From positions 537,360-601,359 of the forward strand of contig NZ_LMJL01000008.1 in assembly GCF_001429295.1 (NCBI RefSeq): a stretch of DNA of 64,000 nucleotides. Reading direction: 5' to 3'. Of this stretch, positions 43,901-51,074 are shown one piece after another. Position 1 is the stretch's first letter. The number at the start of each line of letters is the position of its first letter. The notes beneath the pieces are model-generated. The model was not told the DNA's origin, made no database searches, and saw only the letters and a program-made list of their open reading frames with translations. The stretch comes from Flavobacterium sp. Root935 (GTDB taxonomy: Bacteria; Bacteroidota; Bacteroidia; Flavobacteriales; Flavobacteriaceae). A program made the position numbers and the translations under genes.

Positions 43901-45197
43901 TTGTATTGGTATTGATGGTCGTTAATGCCGAAACATTCACGAAATTTACGCCGTCTAATGAATATTGAAAAGTCCATTCATCAGCTCCATAATAATAGCC
44001 AAGCAGTCCTGAGGCAACATTAATATTTTTGTAGCCCACTGTAGAAAGCGTTGTCATAAAATAATAGAAATTTCCTCGCTCTGTATTCCAGACGCAAACC
44101 CCATTTTTTCCGCCTCTGTTTTGAAGTCTTAAATTAGGCGCAAACACATTGTCGACAACATTGTAAGCAAATAATTGAGGTTTATTTTCTATTTTAGAAT
44201 AAAGTTCTGCTACTCTCGGATTAGCATATTGGTCATTTTTGAATGTCCATCCCGCAATAAAATTTTGATTGGCATAAGTTCCTGTAACTGTTTGGTTTTG
44301 ATCCATAACCACAGAGGTACTTAACGAAGTAGAACCATCAGACCAATTGCTGAATTTAATAATATCATTTTCAACAGCTGTAATGGTAACATTTGTTCCT
44401 TTTTCATACACCGAAAATGCACCGTCCTTTCCAGCTGGAGCAATAGAATAATCTCCTAATCCGAATGCTCCATTAACATTAACGGTCAGGTTATAAGTTG
44501 GAATTGTTTCGTACTCTGCAATAAGAATTGTATTATCATTGATGGTATAGGTTAAAGGATTTGCTGTTGAAACTACAGCGCCTTTATCATCTATCCATTG
44601 TTTAAAATTATATCCGAAATTTTTATTGGCAGTTAATTTTAATTCGGTTCCTTTTGCAAATGTGCTTCCTCCAGGATTAGTAACCACAGTTCCTGATGAA
44701 GCTGGATTAACACTTGTGGTTAGTTTATAAGTAACCGCATTAGAATTTTCGGTTATTTTTTCAAAATAATCTAAATTGAATAAATAGCCCGTTCCTAATC
44801 CTGTAAAAACCAGATACAAATCGTATGTACCTGTTGTTGGCGTAATGGTGGTAGAGAACTTTTTATAATCAGAAAATCCAGTACTTCCAGAGACAACAGC
44901 TGTTCCTATTAAAGTTCCTGTTGCAGATCCTAACCTCAATTCGATATTACCTCCTGCTGAACCCGCAGCGGCGATATCAAAACGAGTTACAAATTCGGTA
45001 AACTGGACGGCATTAAATTTAATCCACGTATTATTTTTAATGTAACCTACGTTTCCTCCTCCCGAAAGAGAAGCATTGGTTTCTGCCCTCGCTCCCGAAG
45101 CCTGATTAAAAGTTTCGGCTTCAATTCTCTCAATGGTCTGAGAGAACCCCATTACTGTAAACAGTATGAGGAATAGGTGAATAAATTGTTTTTTCAT
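37911..45197 (-). CDS. Giant T9SS-secreted multimodular pectinase: CBM6-like, CE8 esterase, PL1 lyase, beta-helix, InlB repeats
   Basis: I choose the ATG at 45197 (MKKQFIHLFLILFTVMGFSQ); an earlier in-frame ATG adds 19 polar residues before the signal. The product is about 2428 residues. The layout is: CBM6-like (23-146); two divergent InlB-type repeats (157-303); an unassigned domain (303-485); Big_5-like (491-584); pectin methylesterase CE8 (591-850) with Asp735 in KQDT, Asp756 in DFICG and Arg809 in LGRPW; Fn3-like (911-983); InlB repeat (985-1058); autotransporter-like beta-strand region (1076-1326); PL1 pectate lyase (1336-1781) with Arg1529 in HDSRNPRLG and the Ca loop DTDGDGMPDKWE; DUF5123-like beta-helix (1790-2106); three InlB repeats; and a T9SS C-terminal domain (2357-2428). 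It would de-esterify and cleave homogalacturonan extracellularly. Confidence 0.93.
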   Translation of the reverse strand: MKKQFIHLFLILFTVMGFSQTIERIEAETFNQASGARAETNASLSGGGNVGYIKNNTWIKFNAVQFTEFVTRFDIAAAGSAGGNIELRLGSATGTLIGTAVVSGSTGFSDYKKFSTTITPTTGTYDLYLVFTGLGTGYLFNLDYFEKITENSNAVTYKLTTSVNPASSGTVVTNPGGSTFAKGTELKLTANKNFGYNFKQWIDDKGAVVSTANPLTYTINDNTILIAEYETIPTYNLTVNVNGAFGLGDYSIAPAGKDGAFSVYEKGTNVTITAVENDIIKFSNWSDGSTSLSTSVVMDQNQTVTGTYANQNFIAGWTFKNDQYANPRVAELYSKIENKPQLFAYNVVDNVFAPNLRLQNRGGKNGVCVWNTERGNFYYFMTTLSTVGYKNINVASGLLGYYYGADEWTFQYSLDGVNFVNVSALTTINTNTITSIGGILPAEAEGKEKIYLRWFPNINGPKHGSAVDVTATILSNVMIKADEVLVTDTNPPVLESSFPAEASLTVGANGNIILNFNEQVQLGTGQAVLNGKNLTAEFVNKTVKFSYFGLEYNKQYTFTIPAGFVKDLSGNNGDAISLSFKTMEKPIPVKRKFDLIVDADATTEQLASGKYVKTIAEAFNAAPNNSASRFLVLITNGTYNLGGDGTNPQDIVLKLPSGKNNVSLVAQSKDKVIFQGNPGQGIKNAVLSIEANDLYMENITIEHKDGIINSGQKPALNPAGDRNVYNGIRLRSKQDTQVTGGKRSFYYKSTIEGDVDFICGGGTHWFEECKLVSVAPGYIVAPNHDVATQYGYIFNNNTITASASYYLGRPWQNSPRAVYLNTKMINEPNVLGWANMGTYPALFAEYNSVNGNGIAVNTDNRTNTFTVNGISQTGNYNPVLTKAQADEFTIENVLSGTDKWDPRRVVEQVTKPANLIAAGNNTLKWDENQYAMCYVVSRDGKILAITTEASYVETSKTAGTYVYTIQTANEYGGLSDASTINMTIGGAVKSSIAYLNSIDGTTISGLTPIEYTEGTAQTLPVPTLKGYTFFGWSASASVPNSLKEIAATVTGNQTLYAFWGTAGNNKPDEVTPPTNFDYEFTAAVNKSWDNAANFSPAEMPAAGKTVSSTKEIETTATVFPADIIFSGAGTLRLRGAHKATGNLIFKDGTRVYYNTSGAGMTLEAPIVISGNVKFEMISGIANQTIMTLSGPVSGSGNIIPMNTGQGVIANTGILLLKGDNSEFIGTWDLTQKSTKFPTLNYPTAIDGASANAFGSGTINVGQDNYVIFSHERAAGSNLNLNITANGKAVLNTVLNVQKLTINGVDFKEGLYDKTTNPEFFTGEGKIEVKKETTGGGTETVPAFPGAEGYGKYVTGGRGGKLIYVTNLNDSGAGSLRDAINQAGPRIVVFKVSGNIELKSELSVTDNITIAGQTAPGGGITIKDYNVKVRGNNVILRYLRFRMGDTHDVENDALGGRFQKNIIVDHCSMSWSTDECVSFYQNENFTLQWCIISESLRNSVHAKGAHGYGGVWGGKNASFHHNLLAHHDSRNPRLGEYANDIFAKTDLVDIRNNVIYNWGGNSCYGGDAMNVNLVNNYWKPGPGTSNSTKERILSTGRSLDATSPLYGIWGKYYVDGNYVVGSPRTTQDNWTYGVYSQFHSSQLPVSDADKEEVKIEAPHPFGEITTHSATKAYELVLENAGANLYRDAVDKRAVDDTRSGTASIMNGGNGSTNGYIDTPSATGGWPVLPTGEAPLDTDGDGMPDKWETEKGLNPASAADGNLKTVDGIYTNIEVYINSLVYNITSTQNGSLDVYVNPQNFVEKYNAAEDGTKFIMAGGTYTTSTPLAVKNHKYTFVPDEGAKPVFAGSFYSENPEIFSGSFSFNGVDFDFTNADSNVMQFKKGAGLSNFEIKNASIKGIKQSLLVTEGTSDHPISKIALDNCLIDGSSAQGGNFIQPDSHIVNSVSIKNSTIFNYSKGNNFIILQKKDNVNEPINVTIENNTIYNACSQEGNGFVFIDNQYSKTSTFTFKNNIMQDERENPKAIYMFYSNNVNGAGTAVLDNNLFTGVSAQSTKGTIAVTETNVKTLTGLGMTALSYPNPLQGNFSFSKNSPLAAAGIGGGALGDPRWLKADSKFSPINYLNSIDGKPITLSPAEFMEGSVTNLGTPKLEGYTFFGWSSTATSPGLIKSIPATATGNQVFYAFWGEGGNNKPDAKPVVKSAISYMNSIDGKALTGLTPLEYTEGTLLTLPVPVLKGYTFFGWSASATVPNSLKEIAVTATGNQVLYAFWGAGGNNKADEVVPPTFYNISYMNLPSGTVNPNKASVETGTVYKLEEASCVGYRFLGWYSDSAYGKEISGFDSKQKENFTLYGRWKKLGDFYAFPTVATGKITLKSSIDYDSVVIFSMNGLLIKQLDTAGFETDISISDLASGSYFIKSLKTGLSTRIIVK
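38360..38860 (-). repeat. Tandem InlB B-type repeat DNA within the giant pectinase gene
   Basis: Two adjacent copies encode the YMNSIDG...TEG..LTLPVP.LKGYTFFGWSA...YAFWG unit. A third, very similar copy lies about 3.5 kb away at 42000-42215. Stretches such as the one encoding GYTFFGWSASA are close to identical at DNA level, making them possible recombination points. Confidence 0.75.
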
Positions 45198-45279
45198 TTG
45201 GTTTTTGGTTTTAGTTAGTAATAGTTTGTCAAAAGAGTTTTTATTCTTCTTCACACTCTTTTGACGGTTTATAAAAATT

Positions 45280-46077
45280 TTAATTTAATTCTTTCATTCC
45301 TTCAAAAACAAGCCTTGCAACTTCTACAGCACCTTTGGTTTGAAAGTGTGTATTGTCTTTTTGACCATTCGGATAAGCTTCATATAATCCTGCTGGCAAA
45401 TTCATAAAATAGTTTTCACTCACATAAGGCTGTCCTTTCTTTGTAAAAAAGTCCATTGATTTCTGGTTTAAATCGATAATCATTACGTTCATTTCTTTCG
45501 CAATTTCTTTTACAGCGTCAGGATATAAACCATGAATATTCTGCAGTTTACCTTCCTTCCATGGAAAATTTCTAGATACTGGAGTTATCAAAATTGGTTT
45601 GGCTCCTTTTGCTCTTGTTTGTTCAATAAAAAGCCTTAAGAATTCTTTATAGCCTTCAAGATTAACATAGCGTTCTGGTTTGTCTTCAGCTGCATCGTTA
45701 TGACCAAACTGCATTAAAACCAAATCTCCCTTTTTGAGATTTTCATAAACAGAACGCCATCTGCCTTCCTGAAAAAAAGTACGAGTGCTTCGGCCGCCTC
45801 TCGCCCTGTCATCTACAAATGCGCTGTCTGTTTTGATTAATTTATCGATCTTTTTTAAGCTGTCTTTGACTAAAAATTGCTGAAACACTTGTCCCCAGCC
45901 TGTAACTGGATATCGGGTTTTCATGTAATCTTTTCCTTCTTCGTAATTATTGGCATAATTAGCTACTGTGGAATCGCCGATTAAATAAACTGTGGTTACC
46001 GCTTTCGATCTGGTAAAAGCCATTATCAAGACTGCTAGAGTCATGCTTACTAGTGGAATTACAAATTTTGTTTTCAT
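45280..46077 (-). CDS. Rhamnogalacturonan acetylesterase (CE12, SGNH hydrolase)
   Basis: The 265-residue protein has an N-terminal hydrophobic segment (VIPLVSMTLAVLIMAF) as signal or anchor. All SGNH blocks are present: LIGDSTVANY with the nucleophile Ser (block I), RGGRSTRTF (block II), GHNDAA (block III) and DNTHFQTKGA with Asp and His (block V). The GDSTV and GWGQ motifs and the GHND form identify the CE12/RhgT branch, which removes acetyl groups from rhamnogalacturonan. It lies 2 nt after the alpha/beta hydrolase gene stop region and 82 bp before the giant gene start, in the pectin operon. A periplasmic location is most likely. Confidence 0.9.
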   Translation of the reverse strand: MKTKFVIPLVSMTLAVLIMAFTRSKAVTTVYLIGDSTVANYANNYEEGKDYMKTRYPVTGWGQVFQQFLVKDSLKKIDKLIKTDSAFVDDRARGGRSTRTFFQEGRWRSVYENLKKGDLVLMQFGHNDAAEDKPERYVNLEGYKEFLRLFIEQTRAKGAKPILITPVSRNFPWKEGKLQNIHGLYPDAVKEIAKEMNVMIIDLNQKSMDFFTKKGQPYVSENYFMNLPAGLYEAYPNGQKDNTHFQTKGAVEVARLVFEGMKELN

Positions 46078-46078
46078 A

Positions 46079-47074
46079 TTATGTGCTAAATATTTTAGTT
46101 AAAAAATTGTCGATGTATTGAATTGTAGGCTCAAACCACGGATTAAAAAGACAAAATGAATGAGGAGAATTTTCAAATTCATGAACTTCAGAATAGATTG
46201 CGTTTTCATTCAAAACGTTTCTGTAATCGTCTCTTCCTGCGTGCATCCGTGCGATTGAACTATTGATGAATAATGTCGGCGGTGTTGTTGCATTTACATA
46301 ACTGAGAGGAGAAGCAGCTTCCCAAAGTTTAGGATTGTCTTTTCTGGAATAACCAAGCCAATAGGTTCCTGCCGAAATGTTTTTACTGTCATCTCCTTCA
46401 CTGCTTTCAGAATGTACAAATGAAATAGTGCCATCGATACTTACCACAGCATTAACCTGAGATTTGGAATTTGAATGGGCTATCACGCCTTCAAAAAGCG
46501 GCATATTTGCTGTCGTGCCCATAAAAGCGGCCAATTCGCCTCCCGCCGAAAATCCAAGAGCAGTTATTTGATCTGGGTTGATGTTGTACTTTACTGCATT
46601 TTCTCTTACCCAGCGAATGCATGCTTTGAGATCGTAAATCGCTGCGGGAAAAAGCGCTTCTGTAGAAAGTCGATATTCTGGGGTAAAACACACATATCCT
46701 AGGCTTGCGAGTTTTTGTGCCATTTGATGATGCTGCTGTCTGCTTCCAGAACGCCAGCCTCCGCCATGAATAATGATAATTGCGGGTTGTTTTTTCTTGG
46801 CATTTTTATCATAAAATATATCCAGTTTCATTTTACGTTTTCCGTAACTGCAATAAGTTATATCTGTTTTCTGCATCACATTATCAAAATGCAGTTCAGG
46901 AACTCTCGTCGTTTGCGGAAAATATTTAAGCGTTTTCTTAAAAGCACTTGCATTGGTAAACGAAGTATCCCTGACATTTGTAATGCCTTTTAAATACTGA
47001 GCGTTTACGTTTTGAAAGAAAATCATACAAACCCCAATAATTACTGCGCTAAGATTTTTATTTTGAAATTTCAT
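46079..47074 (-). CDS. Alpha/beta-hydrolase esterase of the pectin locus
   Basis: The 331-residue protein has the signal MKFQNKNLSAVIIGVCMIFFQNVNAQ. The hydrolase is of acetyl-esterase/lipase (BD-FAE/CE10-like) type: the oxyanion motif IIIHGGGWRSGSRQQHH, YRLSTEALFPAAIYDLKACIRW, nucleophile Ser in GFSAGGELAA, and His in the C-terminal SPHSFCLF. Such enzymes remove acetyl or feruloyl groups from glycans. Which one acts here is unknown, but pectin acetyl groups are the natural candidate. It lies in the operon between the CE8 and CE12 genes, with a 1-nt spacing to CE12. It is probably periplasmic. Confidence 0.85.
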   Translation of the reverse strand: MKFQNKNLSAVIIGVCMIFFQNVNAQYLKGITNVRDTSFTNASAFKKTLKYFPQTTRVPELHFDNVMQKTDITYCSYGKRKMKLDIFYDKNAKKKQPAIIIIHGGGWRSGSRQQHHQMAQKLASLGYVCFTPEYRLSTEALFPAAIYDLKACIRWVRENAVKYNINPDQITALGFSAGGELAAFMGTTANMPLFEGVIAHSNSKSQVNAVVSIDGTISFVHSESSEGDDSKNISAGTYWLGYSRKDNPKLWEAASPLSYVNATTPPTLFINSSIARMHAGRDDYRNVLNENAIYSEVHEFENSPHSFCLFNPWFEPTIQYIDNFLTKIFST

Positions 47075-47120
47075 TGTCCATATCTTTAACTTATTATGAT
47101 TTATATGATTTAAAAATGAA

Positions 47121-48116
47121 TTATTTAATTGCCGGTTTCCAATCTCTCAAAACGGCTTTCATCGAATAATCTTTTTTAAATTCTTCGGCTGATAATACAT
47201 GAGACCATTTTACGCGGGAGTTTGTATTTCCTCCTGTCCCTGTAGACAAATATTCAGCATAAAAGGTGGTCTTTTCGGCTTCTGGTTTACCCCAATTGTG
47301 CCATCCTTCTGGTTTAATGTGCGGTCCCATTTCGCATTTTAGAAAAACTGTTCGGGCATAATTGCGCCAAGGTCTTCCTAAATAATAAGTACTGTTCCCC
47401 GAATTTGTAGTCAACTTGCAATTCAGAAATACAAATCCATACGGATTAGATTGAGGCGTATTGGCTGCAGTTATGTAGGAACCGCCTTTCTTGGCAAAGA
47501 TTTCACATTGATCAAAAACAGCTGTTGAACCTCCAAAAATAAAATCGGTTGTTCCTTCGATATAACAATTTTTATAGTACTGCCTGCTGGTATCTGCACG
47601 CAGATAAAGTGTATCTTGGAAACCTAAAAATCTGCAATTTTCAAAAATGACTTTATCGCCGTCGATTCTCACTGCTACTGCTTGTCCAACTGGTCCAGAT
47701 GAATTTTCGAAAGTTATATTTCGTGCTTTAAAATCATTTGCTGTAATTATAAAACTGGCAGATCCTGAAGTTCCAATTGTTCCGCCTGCACCACTCGATT
47801 TGGAAGCATAATCATCATAAGTAAGAATTACTTTTTCTTTGCTTTCGCCTATTAAAGTAATATTGTTTTGGTTTAAAACTACTTCTAGTTTTTCTTTGTA
47901 AACACCGTTTTTAATGAAAATTGTAGTTTCGGTTGTTTTTAATAATGCAACCGAATTCAAGGCAGCCTGAACTGTTGTAAAATTCCCAGTGCCATTGGCA
48001 TCTACAACAATATCGTACGATTTGAGTTCTTTTGGAGCTTGAGTTCTTATAGCATCATTTGCAAATGAAACATTCGTAAAGAAAATCGAGACTGCTAAAA
48101 ATCTGAATAGTATCAT
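47121..48116 (-). CDS. Pectin methylesterase (CE8), periplasmic
   Basis: The start is set at the ATG at 48116, which gives a clean signal peptide (MILFRFLAVSIFFTNVSFA). The longer 8-residue extension would overlap the upstream gene. The product has 331 residues with the right-handed beta-helix of CE8 and all signature sites: GNFTTVQAALNSV, VRIDGDKVIFENC, the Asp in FLGFQDTLY, the Asp in GTTDFIFGG, and the Arg in YYLGRPWRNYART. It removes methyl esters from galacturonan. It is a single-domain enzyme, unlike the esterase module in the giant protein, so it may finish imported oligomers. It lies 13 bp after the GH28 gene. Confidence 0.94.
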   Translation of the reverse strand: MILFRFLAVSIFFTNVSFANDAIRTQAPKELKSYDIVVDANGTGNFTTVQAALNSVALLKTTETTIFIKNGVYKEKLEVVLNQNNITLIGESKEKVILTYDDYASKSSGAGGTIGTSGSASFIITANDFKARNITFENSSGPVGQAVAVRIDGDKVIFENCRFLGFQDTLYLRADTSRQYYKNCYIEGTTDFIFGGSTAVFDQCEIFAKKGGSYITAANTPQSNPYGFVFLNCKLTTNSGNSTYYLGRPWRNYARTVFLKCEMGPHIKPEGWHNWGKPEAEKTTFYAEYLSTGTGGNTNSRVKWSHVLSAEEFKKDYSMKAVLRDWKPAIK

Positions 48117-48129
48117 TTTGTTTTCTGTT

Positions 48130-49812
48130 TTAATCCACAACTTTCACTTCTCCTTTAATCGACTCTAGAACTTTTAGATCTTTATTCATAACCATTTTCT
48201 TTCCGTTAGTTTTTAATGAAATATCTTTTGTTTCTAAACCGCCAACCCAAAACATCTGATTTTCTCCAGTAGATTTCAAGCCATCCAAACTCACATTCTG
48301 GCTATTAGAAAAACTTACGGCAATTCCTGGTTTGTCTAATCTTAAATCAAGATTTTTAAAAGCAATTTTGCTTGAGTAATTCATCTGAATACCTACATCT
48401 GAACGAATGATCATATTTTCAAATTCGATATTAGTAACTGGCATTTCGGGAATTCCCATAATTTTCAAAGCCTGAGAAGCTCCGTTTACATAGATATTTT
48501 TAAAATACATATTTTTGAATGCAGGAGTTTCTTCTGAGATTGGTTCTTTTGCTACTGTTACTTCTCCTGTATCTTTATCTTCTGAGAGTGATTTTCCGAA
48601 ATAGTACAAATTGAAATTGATGGCATCAGTCGGAATATTGTTCATTCGAATATCTTCCATCCAAATATTTTCGACCACTCCGCCTCTGCCTCGAACCGAT
48701 TTAAAACGAAGTCCGCAGTCTGTACCATTGAATGTGAGGTTTTTAACGAATATATTTCTAACATCTCCAGACATTTCACTTCCAATAGTAAAACCGCCGT
48801 GTGCATGATAAACTACACAATCTGTTATTACAAATAATTCTGTTGGTTTTCCTCTGTCCCTTCCTTCTTTATCTTTTCCGGATTTGATACAAATCGCATC
48901 GTCACCAACATCAAAACGGCAGTTAGTTACCGATCCGATTCGGCAGGATTCTAAATCCAGGCCATCGCCATTTTGAGAATACCAAGGATTGCGAATCGTT
49001 AAATTGCGTAAAGTAAGATGTTCACACATTAACGGATTTACGTTCCAAGCAGGAGAGTTTTGAAAAGTCACTCCATCCAAAAGCAGCTTTTTGCAATTCA
49101 CTAAACTTACCATTACTGGACGAAGCGCTTCTTTGTAAGGCTCCATGTTTTCTATGGTTTGTTTTTTAGGATGTTTATTTCTTTCCTCATTCCCCTCATA
49201 AGCTCCTTTTGAAGGATACCATATTTTACCGTCTTTAGACAATACACCGCCAGATTTTACCAATTCGTCCCATTGTCCTGCAGTCATTTTACCCATTTTG
49301 ACAGGCCTCCATACAGCACCATTTCCATCAAAAATACCTTGGCCTGTAATCGCAATATTTTCTAGGCCAACCCCCATAATAGGCGATTCGCATCGAATTA
49401 CTTTACTTCCTTCAAAATAAGACTCTATCAGCTTGTATTGTTTTAAATCGCTTGTAAAAGAAATAAAAGCGCCATTTTGGGTATGAAGGTTTACATTGCT
49501 TTTCAGTTTTATAGGGCCTGTTGTCCATAAACCAGCAGGAATTACGACCACACCTCCACCTGACTTAGAGCACTTTTCGATTGCTGTATTAATGGCATTT
49601 GTACAAAGTTGCTCGGTGTTGGGCACTGCTCCAAAATCAACAATATTTAATGTGTCTGTTTTAAATTTCGGAAGCTGTACTTCTGGCATTTTGAAGGGAA
49701 TTTTTAACCCCGAATCTGCCTTTTTTTCTGTCACATTTTGAGCTCCTTTCTTTTGACTCATACAAGAAAAAGCAACAAAAAGAAATGCTGCTAGAAGAAT
49801 TGTTTTTTTCAT
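48130..49812 (-). CDS. GH28 polygalacturonase-family glycoside hydrolase (lipoprotein)
   Basis: The start at 49812 gives MKKTILLAAFLFVAFSC, with Cys17 as a probable lipidation site. The product is about 560 residues. The GH28 beta-helix carries the conserved set DFGAVPN near residue 63, NGDGLDLESC, VGDDAICIKSGKD, a His in HGGFTIGSEMSG, and RFKSVRGRGG, corresponding to the three catalytic Asp and neighbouring His/Arg/Lys. The insertion and KPTELFVITDCVVYHAHGG region match Bacteroidota GH28 enzymes that act on galacturonan or rhamnogalacturonan oligomers. The specificity cannot be fixed from the sequence. It lies between GH105 and CE8 in the operon. Confidence 0.93.
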   Translation of the reverse strand: MKKTILLAAFLFVAFSCMSQKKGAQNVTEKKADSGLKIPFKMPEVQLPKFKTDTLNIVDFGAVPNTEQLCTNAINTAIEKCSKSGGGVVVIPAGLWTTGPIKLKSNVNLHTQNGAFISFTSDLKQYKLIESYFEGSKVIRCESPIMGVGLENIAITGQGIFDGNGAVWRPVKMGKMTAGQWDELVKSGGVLSKDGKIWYPSKGAYEGNEERNKHPKKQTIENMEPYKEALRPVMVSLVNCKKLLLDGVTFQNSPAWNVNPLMCEHLTLRNLTIRNPWYSQNGDGLDLESCRIGSVTNCRFDVGDDAICIKSGKDKEGRDRGKPTELFVITDCVVYHAHGGFTIGSEMSGDVRNIFVKNLTFNGTDCGLRFKSVRGRGGVVENIWMEDIRMNNIPTDAINFNLYYFGKSLSEDKDTGEVTVAKEPISEETPAFKNMYFKNIYVNGASQALKIMGIPEMPVTNIEFENMIIRSDVGIQMNYSSKIAFKNLDLRLDKPGIAVSFSNSQNVSLDGLKSTGENQMFWVGGLETKDISLKTNGKKMVMNKDLKVLESIKGEVKVVD

Positions 49813-49844
49813 TTTTATCATAACCAATTGTATAATGTGATGTA

Positions 49845-51068
49845 TTATTTTTTGTCTGAAAGCATTTGCAGTTCAATTCCAGCCATTATAAACGGACCGA
49901 CAGCTTTTGCATCATCATATCTTATGGGTTCCGAAATATAGTATTCGAATGAACCGTCACGATCTTGAGGATTTTTTCCTCCTAATCCGGCAACCGCACA
50001 GCATTTGGTAATCGATATTGTGCCGTCTGGATTTTCTTTTATAAACTCTTTTAGAATTCCTTTGAAACCTTTTTGCGCCGATTTAAGGAATTTTTCTCCG
50101 ACATAACCTTTGTTATAGGCTTTCGCAAACGAATACACAAACATGGTTGAGCAGGTAGATTCCAAATAATTACCTTTTCGTCCCGGCTGATCCATAACCT
50201 GCCACCACACGCCTGTTTTAGAATCCTGTGCTTTTAGAACAGCTTCATATACCTTTTGAAGAATTTCTATTAAATTTTTTCTTTTGGGATGATTCTCTGG
50301 AACAAAATCTAGTATGTCTACCAACGCCATACAGTACCAGCCTTGCGCACGCCCCCAGACATGGGCAGAAGTTCCAGTATTTTTATCTGCCCAAAACTGA
50401 ACTCGTTTTTCATCATAACCGTGAAAATTCAAACCTGTTTTGGAATCAAAAGTGTGTTTTTGAATAAGTTCTGCTTGTAAAATCGCATCGTCAATTGCTT
50501 TTGGATCATTAAAAACAAATCCATATTGAGCAGCAAAAGGGTCTGCCATATAAACACCATCGAGCCACATTTGCCACGGGTAACTTTTTTTGTGCCAATA
50601 ACCGCCATCAGAAGTTCTTGGATGCGTTTCTAATTGTTTGTGAAGCATATCCATTGCGATTTTATATCGCTTATCATTCGTTTTCTTGTAAATTTCAAAA
50701 AGAAGTTTTCCAGAATTCACTAAATCTAGACTGTATTTTTCAAGCTCGTAGCCACCGCCAATTTTACCTTCTTTATCAATAAGCTGGTCTGCGTATGAAA
50801 GTCCGTAATCGTAATATTTTTGTTCTTTCGTATAATCATATAATTTCTGATTAGCAAGTGTGACCAAACCATTGGTGTAATTCCATTTTGGAAATTTTAC
50901 ACCATCAAGAAATACAGGATTCGGAACACGTTTTTGATCAGAATCGGCCATTTTCTTTGCCCACTCGATTGGCGTTATTCCAGATTTTTCTTTTGATTTT
51001 AATTGTCCAAAGGATATTAGAGGACAAACAATCAAAAAGAATGCATAATATTTCAATTTTTCTTTCAT
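49845..51068 (-). CDS. GH105 unsaturated rhamnogalacturonyl hydrolase
   Basis: The 407-residue protein has a signal peptide (MKEKLKYYAFFLIVCPLISFGQ). The (alpha/alpha)6 barrel signatures of YteR/YesR-type GH105 are present: HPRTSDGGYWHKKSYPWQMW, LDGVYMADPFAAQYG with the catalytic Asp, and HVWGRAQGWYCMALVDILD. It removes the 4,5-unsaturated uronic acid left by pectate or rhamnogalacturonan lyases such as the PL1 module of the giant protein, so the lyase and GH105 form a functional pair. It is probably periplasmic. It lies 6 nt downstream of the GH43 gene, clearly in the same operon. Confidence 0.93.
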   Translation of the reverse strand: MKEKLKYYAFFLIVCPLISFGQLKSKEKSGITPIEWAKKMADSDQKRVPNPVFLDGVKFPKWNYTNGLVTLANQKLYDYTKEQKYYDYGLSYADQLIDKEGKIGGGYELEKYSLDLVNSGKLLFEIYKKTNDKRYKIAMDMLHKQLETHPRTSDGGYWHKKSYPWQMWLDGVYMADPFAAQYGFVFNDPKAIDDAILQAELIQKHTFDSKTGLNFHGYDEKRVQFWADKNTGTSAHVWGRAQGWYCMALVDILDFVPENHPKRKNLIEILQKVYEAVLKAQDSKTGVWWQVMDQPGRKGNYLESTCSTMFVYSFAKAYNKGYVGEKFLKSAQKGFKGILKEFIKENPDGTISITKCCAVAGLGGKNPQDRDGSFEYYISEPIRYDDAKAVGPFIMAGIELQMLSDKK

Positions 51069-51074
51069 AACTTC

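Noticed and set aside
44000-45197. Possible frameshift or gene merge in the giant pectinase gene
   Set aside because: The frame is open across 7.3 kb with continuous domains, linkers and a single signal peptide and T9SS tail, so I see no sign of a break.
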